A DNA stretch of 31,277 nucleotides, from positions 1 to 31,277 of the forward strand of contig CAJUFO010000053.1 in NCBI GenBank assembly GCA_910585615.1, in the 5' to 3' direction. The stretch comes from an uncultured Acetatifactor sp. (GTDB taxonomy: Bacteria > Bacillota > Clostridia > Lachnospirales > Lachnospiraceae). Both the position numbers and the translations under genes were made by a program. Below, in pieces: positions 15,598 to 23,640 of this stretch. The notes under the pieces were generated by a model. That model was not told the origin of the DNA, did not search any database, and worked only from the letters and a program-made list of their open reading frames with translations. Each line of letters starts with the position of its first letter. Within the stretch, counting starts at the first letter, position 1.

Positions 15598-17055
15598 ATG
15601 AAAAGAAAAAAAGCCGTTCTTTTTGCCATCCTGATATCATTTGTCCTGTTGACCGCGGGAATGTTCTTGCTGTGCACAGGTATGCGTTTTTCCAGCTATT
15701 CCTCCGCTGTGTATACGGAATCGGCCAGAGAGCTGGAAAACCCCTATATCGGCTGGTACCAGATGTTCGAGTACATCCTCTCGGATACCGATTCCTTTGA
15801 CCCGGTGCCGGTCGAGGCACAGGAGCAGGGCCCCGGACTGGCCATGCTGGAAATCAACCTGCAGAACTACAGGGAATGCCCTGTCAGCAGCAAAGGGCTG
15901 GCGCAGCTGGAAGAAATCCTGGACACCTGGCAGTCTACCGGACGGCAGCTGATAGTCCGCTTCCTCTACGATTGGGACGGCAATGGCCTGGAAAAAGAGC
16001 CCGGGGACATCTCCCTGATTCTCACGCACATGACACAGACAGCGGAAATCATAAACCGGCATACCGACTGCGTCTATATCCTGCAGGGCGTCTTTGTAGG
16101 CTCCTGGGGCGAGATGCACAGCTCCGGCTACCTGGACGAAGAAAGCCTGCTGGCCCTGATCAACCGGCTGGATGCCGTCATAGATTCGTCCATCTTCCTG
16201 GCGGTCCGCACACCGGAGTATTGGCGGGTAATCGCCAGATCCCATGCCCCCCTGTCCGCCTCCCAGGCCTTCGGCGGCTCCCTGTCCACCCGGCTGGGCC
16301 TCTTTAACGACGGCATGCTGGGATCGGACACGGACCTTGGCACCTACGGCTCCCTGGATGCCCTGGACTCCGCACAGTATTACGGAAAGCTTACACGCCG
16401 GGCAGAAATCGAATTCCAGAACGCCCTGTGCGACTATGTGCCCAATGGCGGGGAGGTCGTCATCGACAATCCCTTCAACGATTTCCCCTCTGCCGCCGCG
16501 GATCTGGCCGCCATGCATGTATCTTATTTGAATCGCAGCTATGACCAGGCGGTGTTTTCCAAATGGAGCGAGAGCGTCTACACCGGCGACTCCCCTTTCG
16601 ATGGCATGAGCGGCTATGATTACATCTCCAGGCATCTGGGATATCGGTACGTCCTGCGCTCCTCGTCTTTCCGCTCCACCGCTTCCTGCGGGAAGACGGC
16701 ATGGCTGTCCCTTGTCCTGGAAAATGTGGGGTTTTCCAGCTGTTACCGCTCCTTTGACGTATCCCTGATTTTAAAAGACACCCTGCAGCCTGCCGAGTAT
16801 GTGCTGCCGGTACAGACCGACACCCGTCTCTGGTCATCCGGCGAAGAGGTGCAGCTGGATATCCCGCTGGATATCCGCAGCTATGCTACAGGATCCTATG
16901 ATGTTTTCCTGAAAATAAGCGATCCCGTCTCAGGCTGCGAAATCTTTCTGGCCAATGAATCGGACAGCGACAGGGCTGATTTCTTTGTAGGTTCCTTAGA
17001 AATCAAAAAATTCCCCGATCTGGAATCTCTTGCCGGCATTCTGATTGGCAAATAG
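15598..17055 (+). CDS. Membrane-anchored DUF4874/DUF4832 protein
   Basis: This 485-residue protein has an N-terminal signal anchor or signal peptide (positive KRKK, then hydrophobic residues 6-27) and an extracytoplasmic DUF4874-DUF4832 body, apparently a TIM barrel with a C-terminal beta domain. NPYIGWYQMF (48-57), VFVGSWGEMH (165-174), RLGLFNDGMLGS (232-243) and NGGEVV (283-288) are conserved with the neighbouring paralog. Glu172 and Glu286 could be a glycosidase acid/base and nucleophile pair, but this is inference; no activity is established that I know of. The ATG at 15598 is preferred; a TTG at 15583 would add five residues. Its 3' end overlaps the convergent paralog by 60 bp. It is transcribed apart from both neighbouring operons. 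Confidence 0.8.
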   Translation: MKRKKAVLFAILISFVLLTAGMFLLCTGMRFSSYSSAVYTESARELENPYIGWYQMFEYILSDTDSFDPVPVEAQEQGPGLAMLEINLQNYRECPVSSKGLAQLEEILDTWQSTGRQLIVRFLYDWDGNGLEKEPGDISLILTHMTQTAEIINRHTDCVYILQGVFVGSWGEMHSSGYLDEESLLALINRLDAVIDSSIFLAVRTPEYWRVIARSHAPLSASQAFGGSLSTRLGLFNDGMLGSDTDLGTYGSLDALDSAQYYGKLTRRAEIEFQNALCDYVPNGGEVVIDNPFNDFPSAAADLAAMHVSYLNRSYDQAVFSKWSESVYTGDSPFDGMSGYDYISRHLGYRYVLRSSSFRSTASCGKTAWLSLVLENVGFSSCYRSFDVSLILKDTLQPAEYVLPVQTDTRLWSSGEEVQLDIPLDIRSYATGSYDVFLKISDPVSGCEIFLANESDSDRADFFVGSLEIKKFPDLESLAGILIGK

Positions 17056-18273
17056 GATATTTCGTCCATCGCTCCTTCGCCTCAGCGCGAGATAGATCCT
17101 GCTTCCCGCCTCGTATTTCCCTTTTGAGGAGAGCCCTGTGGGCAGCAGGGTCGCCTCCCCGCTCTTCCACTGCCGAGGATCCGTGTCCAGGCGCCTGCTC
17201 ACGGCTTTTCCGTCCCCCGCCTCTATCTCCAGAAAGCAGTCGGCCTCCTGGCAGAGGTTCCCGAATCCGCAGTTTTCGATTTTGATATACAGTTCCTTCC
17301 CCTTCCCCTCTTCCACATCCCGTACCACGAACCGATATCCCAGATGCCGCCCGATATAGTCATAGCCGCTAATTCCCGCCCAGCAGCCGGATTCCTCCAC
17401 CGTCTCCCTCTTCCAGTGCTCCAGCTGATCCGGATGGTATACGCTGTTCAGATAGCCTACATGCATCTCCCCCATCTCCTTCGCCGCCTCCATGCAGCCT
17501 ACCGGGACCGCATCCGCAATGGCTTCCCCGCCGTTCGGCGTGAATGCCAGATGCTCCTTCTGCCAGGCAAGCTCCTCCTGCCTGCCCCCGGCGCTGTAGG
17601 TGCCCAAATCCGTAGGGGAGCCGAACATGCCGTCATTGAACAGTCCCAGACGTCTCACCACGCCCTCCCCCACTCTGTCGCTGCCCGCGATTCTGCGCCA
17701 CTGATCCGGCGTGCGCACCGCCAGAAAACATGCCCCCTCTGTGGCCTGGTACAGCGTATCGATCAGTTCGCACAGAGATCTGTCGTCCAGGAATTTTGAG
17801 CCGTGCATCTCTCCCCAGTTTCCCACAAACACCCCCTGCACCACAAGGATATCTTCCCTGTATGTCCTGACGATTCCGCCCAGCTGTTCCATATGCCGCT
17901 TCACCATGGACAGCGTCAGGGGCTCCTTCATCATACATTTTCCCTCTGTGTCATAGACAAAGCGCAGGATCACCTGCTTCCGGTTCCGGCGAAAGTAATC
18001 CAATATGCGCGTGACGCGCAGAAGCGCTTCCTCTGTAATCGCCCTGGTCCGGAAAGCGCCTATGTCGATCAATGCCAGCGCCAATTGCTCCTCCCTGCGG
18101 GCATCGTCCATCCACGCCTCCTCTTCTATAGAGACAGGGGAATCCCCCGCTGGAGGCTGGGCGGGAAAGGTATAGATATGGTACCAGCCACAGCCAGGAT
18201 TGCGCAGCGGGGCAGCGCTCTCCCTGTATTCCGATTTCTGAAAGCCCACCGAATGCCTAAATCTTATCCGCAC
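16996..18273 (-). CDS. DUF4874/DUF4832 protein without signal peptide, last gene of the Pel-like operon
   Basis: This 425-residue paralog of the plus-strand neighbour shares RNPGCGWYHIY, QGVFVGNWGEMHGS, RLGLFNDGMFGS and NGGEAI. The conserved glutamates are Glu155 and Glu250. Unlike its paralog it has no hydrophobic N terminus, and the frame cannot be extended far because it overlaps the upstream GT2 by 17 bases, so it should stay in the cytoplasm or be exported in an unusual way. The GTG at 18273 is used here; a GTG at 18249 with a short AGG upstream is an alternative. A glycoside hydrolase-like role is possible but unproven. Confidence 0.76.
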   Translation of the reverse strand: MRIRFRHSVGFQKSEYRESAAPLRNPGCGWYHIYTFPAQPPAGDSPVSIEEEAWMDDARREEQLALALIDIGAFRTRAITEEALLRVTRILDYFRRNRKQVILRFVYDTEGKCMMKEPLTLSMVKRHMEQLGGIVRTYREDILVVQGVFVGNWGEMHGSKFLDDRSLCELIDTLYQATEGACFLAVRTPDQWRRIAGSDRVGEGVVRRLGLFNDGMFGSPTDLGTYSAGGRQEELAWQKEHLAFTPNGGEAIADAVPVGCMEAAKEMGEMHVGYLNSVYHPDQLEHWKRETVEESGCWAGISGYDYIGRHLGYRFVVRDVEEGKGKELYIKIENCGFGNLCQEADCFLEIEAGDGKAVSRRLDTDPRQWKSGEATLLPTGLSSKGKYEAGSRIYLALRRRSDGRNILFANQNAGKRFQIGEFFDF

Positions 18274-19045
18274 TTTTCAATCCCACCCCCACGTCCATTT
18301 TCAACAGCTTCACCTGAATCAGTATGATGAGCACACTATAGATGACCCGCAGCATATACCAGAAGGGCTTCAGCCCGGAATGCATGCTCTTCCCCTCTGT
18401 CCGCGGATGCATCACCGCCGGAATCTCCACCACCTTGAACTGAATCAGCATCATCTGAATCAGCATATTGGCATCCGGGTACTTGTCGTCAAAATGATTG
18501 TACTTTGAGTAATACAGGAAAGCCTTCCGGCTCAGGCCCTGCAGCCCGGTGGTGGGATCCGATATCCTCTCCCCGGTTATCACGCGAATCATGCCCCGGA
18601 ACATGGCATACACCATCCTTTTGGGCAGGGATACCGGGAAATCAGCGCTGTCCTTTCGGAATCTCGCCCCCAGTACGATATCCGGGTAGCGCCCCCCCTG
18701 GTCCGTTTCCCTCAGTTTCTGGTAGATGACGGGGATATTGCAGACGTCATGCTGTCCGTCTCCGTCCATCTGTATGAGGTATTTATACCCGCGGCGGACC
18801 GCGTACTTATATCCTGTCTGCAGCGCGCAGCCATATCCCATATTGTAGAGCTGGGAAATCATGGGATACTGCATCTGTTTCACAATCCAGTTGGTGGTAT
18901 CCGTGGAGGCATCGTTGATCACAAGGATGTCCGCCACATCGCTGAAATTCATTTCCTCCAGCTGCTCCAGGTGCTCCAGCACCCTCTGGATGTTCTTCCC
19001 CTCATTGTAGGCCGGTATGATGATCAGCAGTTCTTTTGTCTTCAT
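18257..19045 (-). CDS. DPM1/GtrB-like family 2 glycosyltransferase
   Basis: This 262-residue GT2 is of the polyprenyl-phosphate sugar synthase type: LLIIIPAYNEGKNI, LVINDASTDTT, QMDGDGQHD (the donor and metal-binding DxD region) and DPTTGLQGLSRKAF. One hydrophobic C-terminal segment (WYMLRVIYSVLIILIQVKLL) may attach it to the membrane. Such enzymes make polyprenyl-phosphate-linked sugars that serve as donors outside the cell. The nearby DUF2304 gene is a frequent partner. GGAG six bases before the ATG supports the start. It overlaps the DUF4832 gene downstream. Confidence 0.87.
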   Translation of the reverse strand: MKTKELLIIIPAYNEGKNIQRVLEHLEQLEEMNFSDVADILVINDASTDTTNWIVKQMQYPMISQLYNMGYGCALQTGYKYAVRRGYKYLIQMDGDGQHDVCNIPVIYQKLRETDQGGRYPDIVLGARFRKDSADFPVSLPKRMVYAMFRGMIRVITGERISDPTTGLQGLSRKAFLYYSKYNHFDDKYPDANMLIQMMLIQFKVVEIPAVMHPRTEGKSMHSGLKPFWYMLRVIYSVLIILIQVKLLKMDVGVGLKSADKI

Positions 19046-19068
19046 CTCTGTCTCCTCTCCTGGCTTTC

Positions 19069-20271
19069 CTATGTCAAAAGCGCCAGGAGTTGCTGCAGCT
19101 CCTGGTCCTGTCCTTCATTTTTCCGCTCTGCCGCCCTGCCCAGGGCCATCCTCCTGTCCCCGTCCGCCAGCAGCGCCGCGATACTGTCCGCAACGGCCTC
19201 CGGCGTCAGCTGACACAGGATTCCGTCCTCTCCGTCCACAATCTGCTCTCTGTTGCCGTTACAGTCGGAGGCGATGACGGCACACCCCAGAATCTGGGCC
19301 TCCTGGATGGCAATACTCTTCCCCTCGAATCTGGTGGCATGTATGTAGAGATCTGTCTGCGCATAATAGGGATAGGGATCCTCCACCGCGCCCAGCAGCA
19401 CGAAATCATCCTTCAATCCCAGCGCCGCGATTTTCCGCTCCAGCGTCTTCCTCTGGTCTCCCTCTCCCAGCACGTACCATCTGGCCCTCTGGCCCGCGTC
19501 CTTCAGCCGCTTCATGGCGTCAATGGCGACATCATAGGCCTTCTGATATGTCAGCCTCCCCACTGTCAGCAGGCGCATACCCTCATAGCCGTCATCAAAA
19601 CCTCCCCGGCCCTGGCCCTTTCGCCGGATGCCTTCCCTGTCCAGCAGGTTGTGGAACACCCCTGTCCTGGAGGCATATTCCGGATAGACCGCCAGGAAAT
19701 GGCTCCTGGCCTCCTCGGAGACCGCGAAAATCCGGTCGAACCTGTCCCAGCAGCCCCGGTCCATCTCCCTGGTGTACCCGGCGCTTTCATAGTCGATGTG
19801 GATGAAGCCGCATTTTTTTGCAGCCTTCACATGATCGGCCACATAATAGGCGGAAGCCCCCTCCAGCCAGGCCACCGCCAGGTCGAATCTCTCCTCAAAG
19901 CGCAGCGCGCCCTCTGACACCATGCGCCACAGCAGCTTATCCATCTGCGGCTTCCCCCGCTTTTTCATGGATCTATAGTTGGCTCCTACCTGGCACAGCT
20001 TCCCGCACAGGCCGCCGTTTCGGAAAAAGGCCCGGCACACCGTTTTCCCCATCCTCCACTTCCCCCTTCGTGACAGCACGGAATGGGCATCGAAAGCCGG
20101 ATTCAGGAGCCTTACATAGGCCGGCAGTTTCCCCACCATCTCCCCCTGTCCCATGATGACATAGAGCGAGATTTCATATCCGCAGCCCTCCAGCCTCCTC
20201 AGAAGCTCCAGCAGGGCCGTCTCCGCGCCGGCCCTGCCCAGGGTGTTAACCGTGAACAGTATCTTCTTCAT
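19069..20271 (-). CDS. Family 4 glycosyltransferase
   Basis: This 400-residue GT-B retaining enzyme has KKILFTVNTLGRAGAETALL at the N terminus (acceptor side) and LLTVGRLTYQKAYDVAIDA followed by the EX7E motif in FEGKSIAIQEAQ on the donor side. It should be cytoplasmic or peripheral and transfer from a nucleotide sugar. It is clearly different from the PelF-type GT4 upstream. The ATG lies inside the end of the DUF2304 gene (26-bp overlap) with GAGG shortly before it. Donor and acceptor are unknown. Confidence 0.87.
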   Translation of the reverse strand: MKKILFTVNTLGRAGAETALLELLRRLEGCGYEISLYVIMGQGEMVGKLPAYVRLLNPAFDAHSVLSRRGKWRMGKTVCRAFFRNGGLCGKLCQVGANYRSMKKRGKPQMDKLLWRMVSEGALRFEERFDLAVAWLEGASAYYVADHVKAAKKCGFIHIDYESAGYTREMDRGCWDRFDRIFAVSEEARSHFLAVYPEYASRTGVFHNLLDREGIRRKGQGRGGFDDGYEGMRLLTVGRLTYQKAYDVAIDAMKRLKDAGQRARWYVLGEGDQRKTLERKIAALGLKDDFVLLGAVEDPYPYYAQTDLYIHATRFEGKSIAIQEAQILGCAVIASDCNGNREQIVDGEDGILCQLTPEAVADSIAALLADGDRRMALGRAAERKNEGQDQELQQLLALLT

Positions 20272-20647
20272 AAGCGTCCTCTTGAACCTTCTCCAGCTCC
20301 TCCAGCATCGCCATGATTCGCTCGCTCTCCTGGTTGAGCAGCGCTACCTGCATGGCCAGTTCCCTGTTCTTCACGTTCAGCTGAGAAATCACCAGGCTGT
20401 TCTGCAGCTCTGTGAACACCACCAGAATCCCCACGCAGAAAAGCGCCAGTCCGGTCCCCGGCGCAAGCAGCCTGGTCCAGCTCGAGAAAAAGGGGATGGC
20501 CCCCATTAAGACCATGAGCACTCCCGCGATTCCCCATATCACCGCATAGTTCACGGCCAGCCTCTTGACGGAGTTCAGCCAGACGCTGATGGCGATAAGC
20601 AAGACTCCTACTACAAAGATTCCGACTCTAATAATATTGACTTCCAC
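20246..20647 (-). CDS. DUF2304-type small membrane protein
   Basis: This 133-residue protein has three hydrophobic segments and a C-terminal coiled-coil-like tail (NRELAMQVALLNQESERI), matching the DUF2304 pattern. These proteins often accompany DPM1/GtrB-like transferases, as here, and may help membrane placement or flipping of the polyprenyl-linked sugar; the function is not proven. The GTG at 20647 is chosen because AAGGAG lies nine bases upstream and the first membrane helix starts right after. A longer frame to 20707 would overlap the pelG end and add 20 hydrophilic residues. Confidence 0.72.
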   Translation of the reverse strand: MEVNIIRVGIFVVGVLLIAISVWLNSVKRLAVNYAVIWGIAGVLMVLMGAIPFFSSWTRLLAPGTGLALFCVGILVVFTELQNSLVISQLNVKNRELAMQVALLNQESERIMAMLEELEKVQEDAYEEDTVHG

Positions 20648-20678
20648 TGCTCCTCTCTCCTTCCCATGTGCTTTCCCG

Positions 20679-22133
20679 TCAGTCCACGGGCTGTTCTGTC
20701 CTGTCATATACCTTGGCAGGGGGCATGGTCCCCATCCCGGGCTTCAGCAGGGATCCCTTGCAGAACACATGCGCATCCAGGCGCCTCTCTATATGGCGCA
20801 GGCGGAAATAGGCCGCTGTCCATCCCGCAAAGGCTCCCAGCACGAGGCCGCTGCCATACCACAGCTCCGGCAGATGCGTGGCGATTACGCTGCCCAGAAA
20901 GGTCAGCAGGCAGAACGTCAGCGATGTGGCCAAAACGCCCCATATATCGTCGAAATAGTATAGAAAGATAATCTCCGCATACATGATAAATACGATAAAA
21001 TACCCCACTATCAGGCAGGGATAGATTCTCATTGTCAGATTCGAAATGCCGAACATCGGGAGGAACACCATAGCAAGAAGATACACTACCACCGTGATAA
21101 TAAACTGTATACGCGCCAGGTTCATCAGCTCAGCCGACAGCTGCCGGAACATTTCCTTTTTGGCGTTGTCGATGTCGGCTCCCCTTCCGCCGATTACGGC
21201 TTCCGAGTAGGCCTTATATCTCTCATGAAAGTGCATCTCCACCCGGGTGATGAAAATCACCGTGGCGGAAATATTGGTGAACATGGCGAGGCAGGTGGCC
21301 ATGTCATAAGGCTGGTTACAGACAAAGGTCCTCGCCACCACCAGCTTCATGTCCGTGTTCCAGAACACGAAGTTATGGACGTACAGCCCCAGAATATACA
21401 GAAAATTCGCCAATACCAACTGCCAATATTTTGCAAAATACCGGAGAACGGATTTATATCGGTTGCTGTTCTTTGTAAAATACCGCTTCGCGACAGCCAT
21501 CTCCAGAAAAGCCGTGAGGAAGAAGCCCGTCATCAGGGCGAACAGCATGCTCTCCCTGATGCCCCATCCCACAATGAATCTCAGGAACAGCGAGAACACA
21601 AAGGCCCACCCCATCCCAATGGCGAAGAACAGGGACAGTCTCTGATAGTCCTTCGAAATCGAAAGGTAGATCATGGAGTAGAACACCAGGACCAGGGCGA
21701 TGTAGCAGCAGTATCCCGTAAAGGTATAGAATACGTCCACCTTTCCCACGAAATGCTCCCACAGGCAGAACGGGATTCCCACCAGGCTGCTCAGGGTCAC
21801 ATTCATGAAAAGCCCCAGATAATAGCAGGGGCGGATGTCCTCATAGCGCTCTTCATAGATGACATCCGACATATACTTGGAGAGCACGGAGTTAAAGGGG
21901 GACGCGGTCAACAGGGCGAAAATGAAGGTATACAGCACGGTGCAGGAGAACAGCTCCCTCTCCACAAGCCCCAGCGTCTTGAAATCCAGAAAATACTCCA
22001 TGAGCATCACGTTCAGTATGACTACCAGCATCGGCGTCACAGTGGACATGGTGCTGTATGCGAACCCAGCCAGGCTGGTCGCAATCGTGTTCTTTTGATA
22101 TATTTTGTTGAGTTTAACGCCTATACCTGCCAT
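20679..22133 (-). CDS. pelG: PelG-like exopolysaccharide transporter
   Basis: This 484-residue, about 12-helix membrane protein of the MOP superfamily opens with the PelG-type MAGIGVKLNKI and is close to the usual PelG length. In Pseudomonas, PelG forms an inner membrane complex with PelD and PelE that recruits PelF, and it is thought to move the growing chain across the membrane. The segments MSTVTPMLVVILN and TLGLVERELF are also PelG-like. It follows pelF by 20 bp with AAGGA before the ATG. The pelF-pelG order matches known Pel loci. Confidence 0.87.
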   Translation of the reverse strand: MAGIGVKLNKIYQKNTIATSLAGFAYSTMSTVTPMLVVILNVMLMEYFLDFKTLGLVERELFSCTVLYTFIFALLTASPFNSVLSKYMSDVIYEERYEDIRPCYYLGLFMNVTLSSLVGIPFCLWEHFVGKVDVFYTFTGYCCYIALVLVFYSMIYLSISKDYQRLSLFFAIGMGWAFVFSLFLRFIVGWGIRESMLFALMTGFFLTAFLEMAVAKRYFTKNSNRYKSVLRYFAKYWQLVLANFLYILGLYVHNFVFWNTDMKLVVARTFVCNQPYDMATCLAMFTNISATVIFITRVEMHFHERYKAYSEAVIGGRGADIDNAKKEMFRQLSAELMNLARIQFIITVVVYLLAMVFLPMFGISNLTMRIYPCLIVGYFIVFIMYAEIIFLYYFDDIWGVLATSLTFCLLTFLGSVIATHLPELWYGSGLVLGAFAGWTAAYFRLRHIERRLDAHVFCKGSLLKPGMGTMPPAKVYDRTEQPVD

Positions 22134-22153
22134 CTGCCCGTTCCTTCCTTATC

Positions 22154-23602
22154 TCACCCCATCGGCGGCTCTTCCTTCCAGGGAAGCCCCATTATCTCCG
22201 CAAAATCCCTGTAGATTTTCCAATAGTTCTGCCGCATCTGCTCCATCCGGTATCTGGATTGCGCTCTCAGGTAGCCGTTCTCTCCCATTATCCGGCGTCT
22301 CTCCCCATTCCGGGCCATGTCCACCATAGCCTGGGCGATCTCCTCCACATTCATGATGTGGGTGACGATGCCGGCTTCTCCGAACCCATCCTTCTCCCCG
22401 CAGATCAGGCCGCGGCAGTTTCCCACATCCGTAGCGATGACCGGCTTATGCGCCGCGAAGCTCTCCAGAATGGTCAGGGGCTGCCCCTCGCTGATGCTCG
22501 TCAGAATCGTCATGTCCATTCTGCCCAGATAATCCTTTACATCGATTCTGCCGGTGAACACCACGTCCTCGCCAAGCTCCAGTGCCTCCACCTGCTCGAA
22601 GCACTCCCCGGCATATTCCCTGTCCTCATCACAGGGCCCCATGATCCACAGCTTCAGCCGGGGCTCCCTCTCCCTCGCGAAGGCGAATGCCTGAATCATG
22701 GTCTTCACATCCTTGATGGGCGTCACCCGCAGGATGGCGCCTATGTTGATCCGCCCCTCATCCTCAGGGGTTTTGCCCGGAAGATTCCGCAGAGTTTCCA
22801 CGGCCACTCCGTTAGGGGTGACCATGGTCTTCTCCATGGGACAGCCCAGATCCACCTGAAGCTCCCTTGCGCGCTCATACAGACTGGTGACCAAGTCCGC
22901 CCTCTCATAGGCCAGGCTGGACATCTTCTTGAACTGCTCGATCCATATATTCTTAAAGGCTCCCTTCACCCAATCGGCACGCAGCAGTTCCTCCTCCCTC
23001 TCCCTGGTGTAGATGCCATGCTCCGAAATCAACAGGCATCCGCCGTGAAGGGCCTTCCCCATACTTCCCAGCACCCCGGCATAGCCGGTGGCCACACAGT
23101 GGTACAGATCCGCCTTCGGTATCTTCATCTTCAGCGTAAACAACAACGGCAAATACAGAGAGCGCATGGTCCACAGGAAATCGGAGAACACCACTTGGCT
23201 GTACTGCAGGTCATAGTACTCTCTCACGATTTTCATGAAGTCCTCGCCCATCAGCAGCCTGTCCAGAGAAATCCCACTGTTCTGGAACAGCTTGAACAGC
23301 ACTCTCCAGTTCACCTTCTGGTTCATAATCAGGCTCCTCAGCGCAAGGTATTCCTGCCGATTCAGCCTGGCCTTGTGCCATCCCTTTCTGTTCCAGTCCA
23401 CATCCTGCAAATACAGCTCATGGACCTCCGTCACGTTCTCAGGAAGCTGATACAGAAATTTCCCGCTCACGGAGCGATCGCTCACGATTGTCAAAAGGAC
23501 AAACTCCGACTTCGGAAAGGACTGGATGAAGTTATGCACCCAGGTAGATACCCCTCCCGCCACATATGGATAACATCCTTCCACTATCATGCAGACCTTC
23601 AC
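22154..23602 (-). CDS. pelF: PelF-like family 4 glycosyltransferase
   Basis: This 482-residue cytoplasmic GT4 carries the PelF signature VEGCYPYVAGGVSTWVHNF at the N terminus, EHGIYTRER in the middle, and the EX7E motif in SEGQPLTILESFAAHKP. PelF is the polymerising transferase of Pel synthesis. The GTG at 23602 is chosen: AGGAGG sits five bases upstream and the protein then begins MKVCMIVEG; an in-frame ATG at 23623 overlaps that site. It lies between the DUF2194 gene and pelG. Product sugar cannot be read from sequence; Pseudomonas Pel is a partly deacetylated GalNAc-rich polymer. Confidence 0.91.
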   Translation of the reverse strand: MKVCMIVEGCYPYVAGGVSTWVHNFIQSFPKSEFVLLTIVSDRSVSGKFLYQLPENVTEVHELYLQDVDWNRKGWHKARLNRQEYLALRSLIMNQKVNWRVLFKLFQNSGISLDRLLMGEDFMKIVREYYDLQYSQVVFSDFLWTMRSLYLPLLFTLKMKIPKADLYHCVATGYAGVLGSMGKALHGGCLLISEHGIYTREREEELLRADWVKGAFKNIWIEQFKKMSSLAYERADLVTSLYERARELQVDLGCPMEKTMVTPNGVAVETLRNLPGKTPEDEGRINIGAILRVTPIKDVKTMIQAFAFAREREPRLKLWIMGPCDEDREYAGECFEQVEALELGEDVVFTGRIDVKDYLGRMDMTILTSISEGQPLTILESFAAHKPVIATDVGNCRGLICGEKDGFGEAGIVTHIMNVEEIAQAMVDMARNGERRRIMGENGYLRAQSRYRMEQMRQNYWKIYRDFAEIMGLPWKEEPPMG

Positions 23603-23640
23603 TTGCCCCTCCTTTCCGGACATGCCGCAGAACCCTGCGC

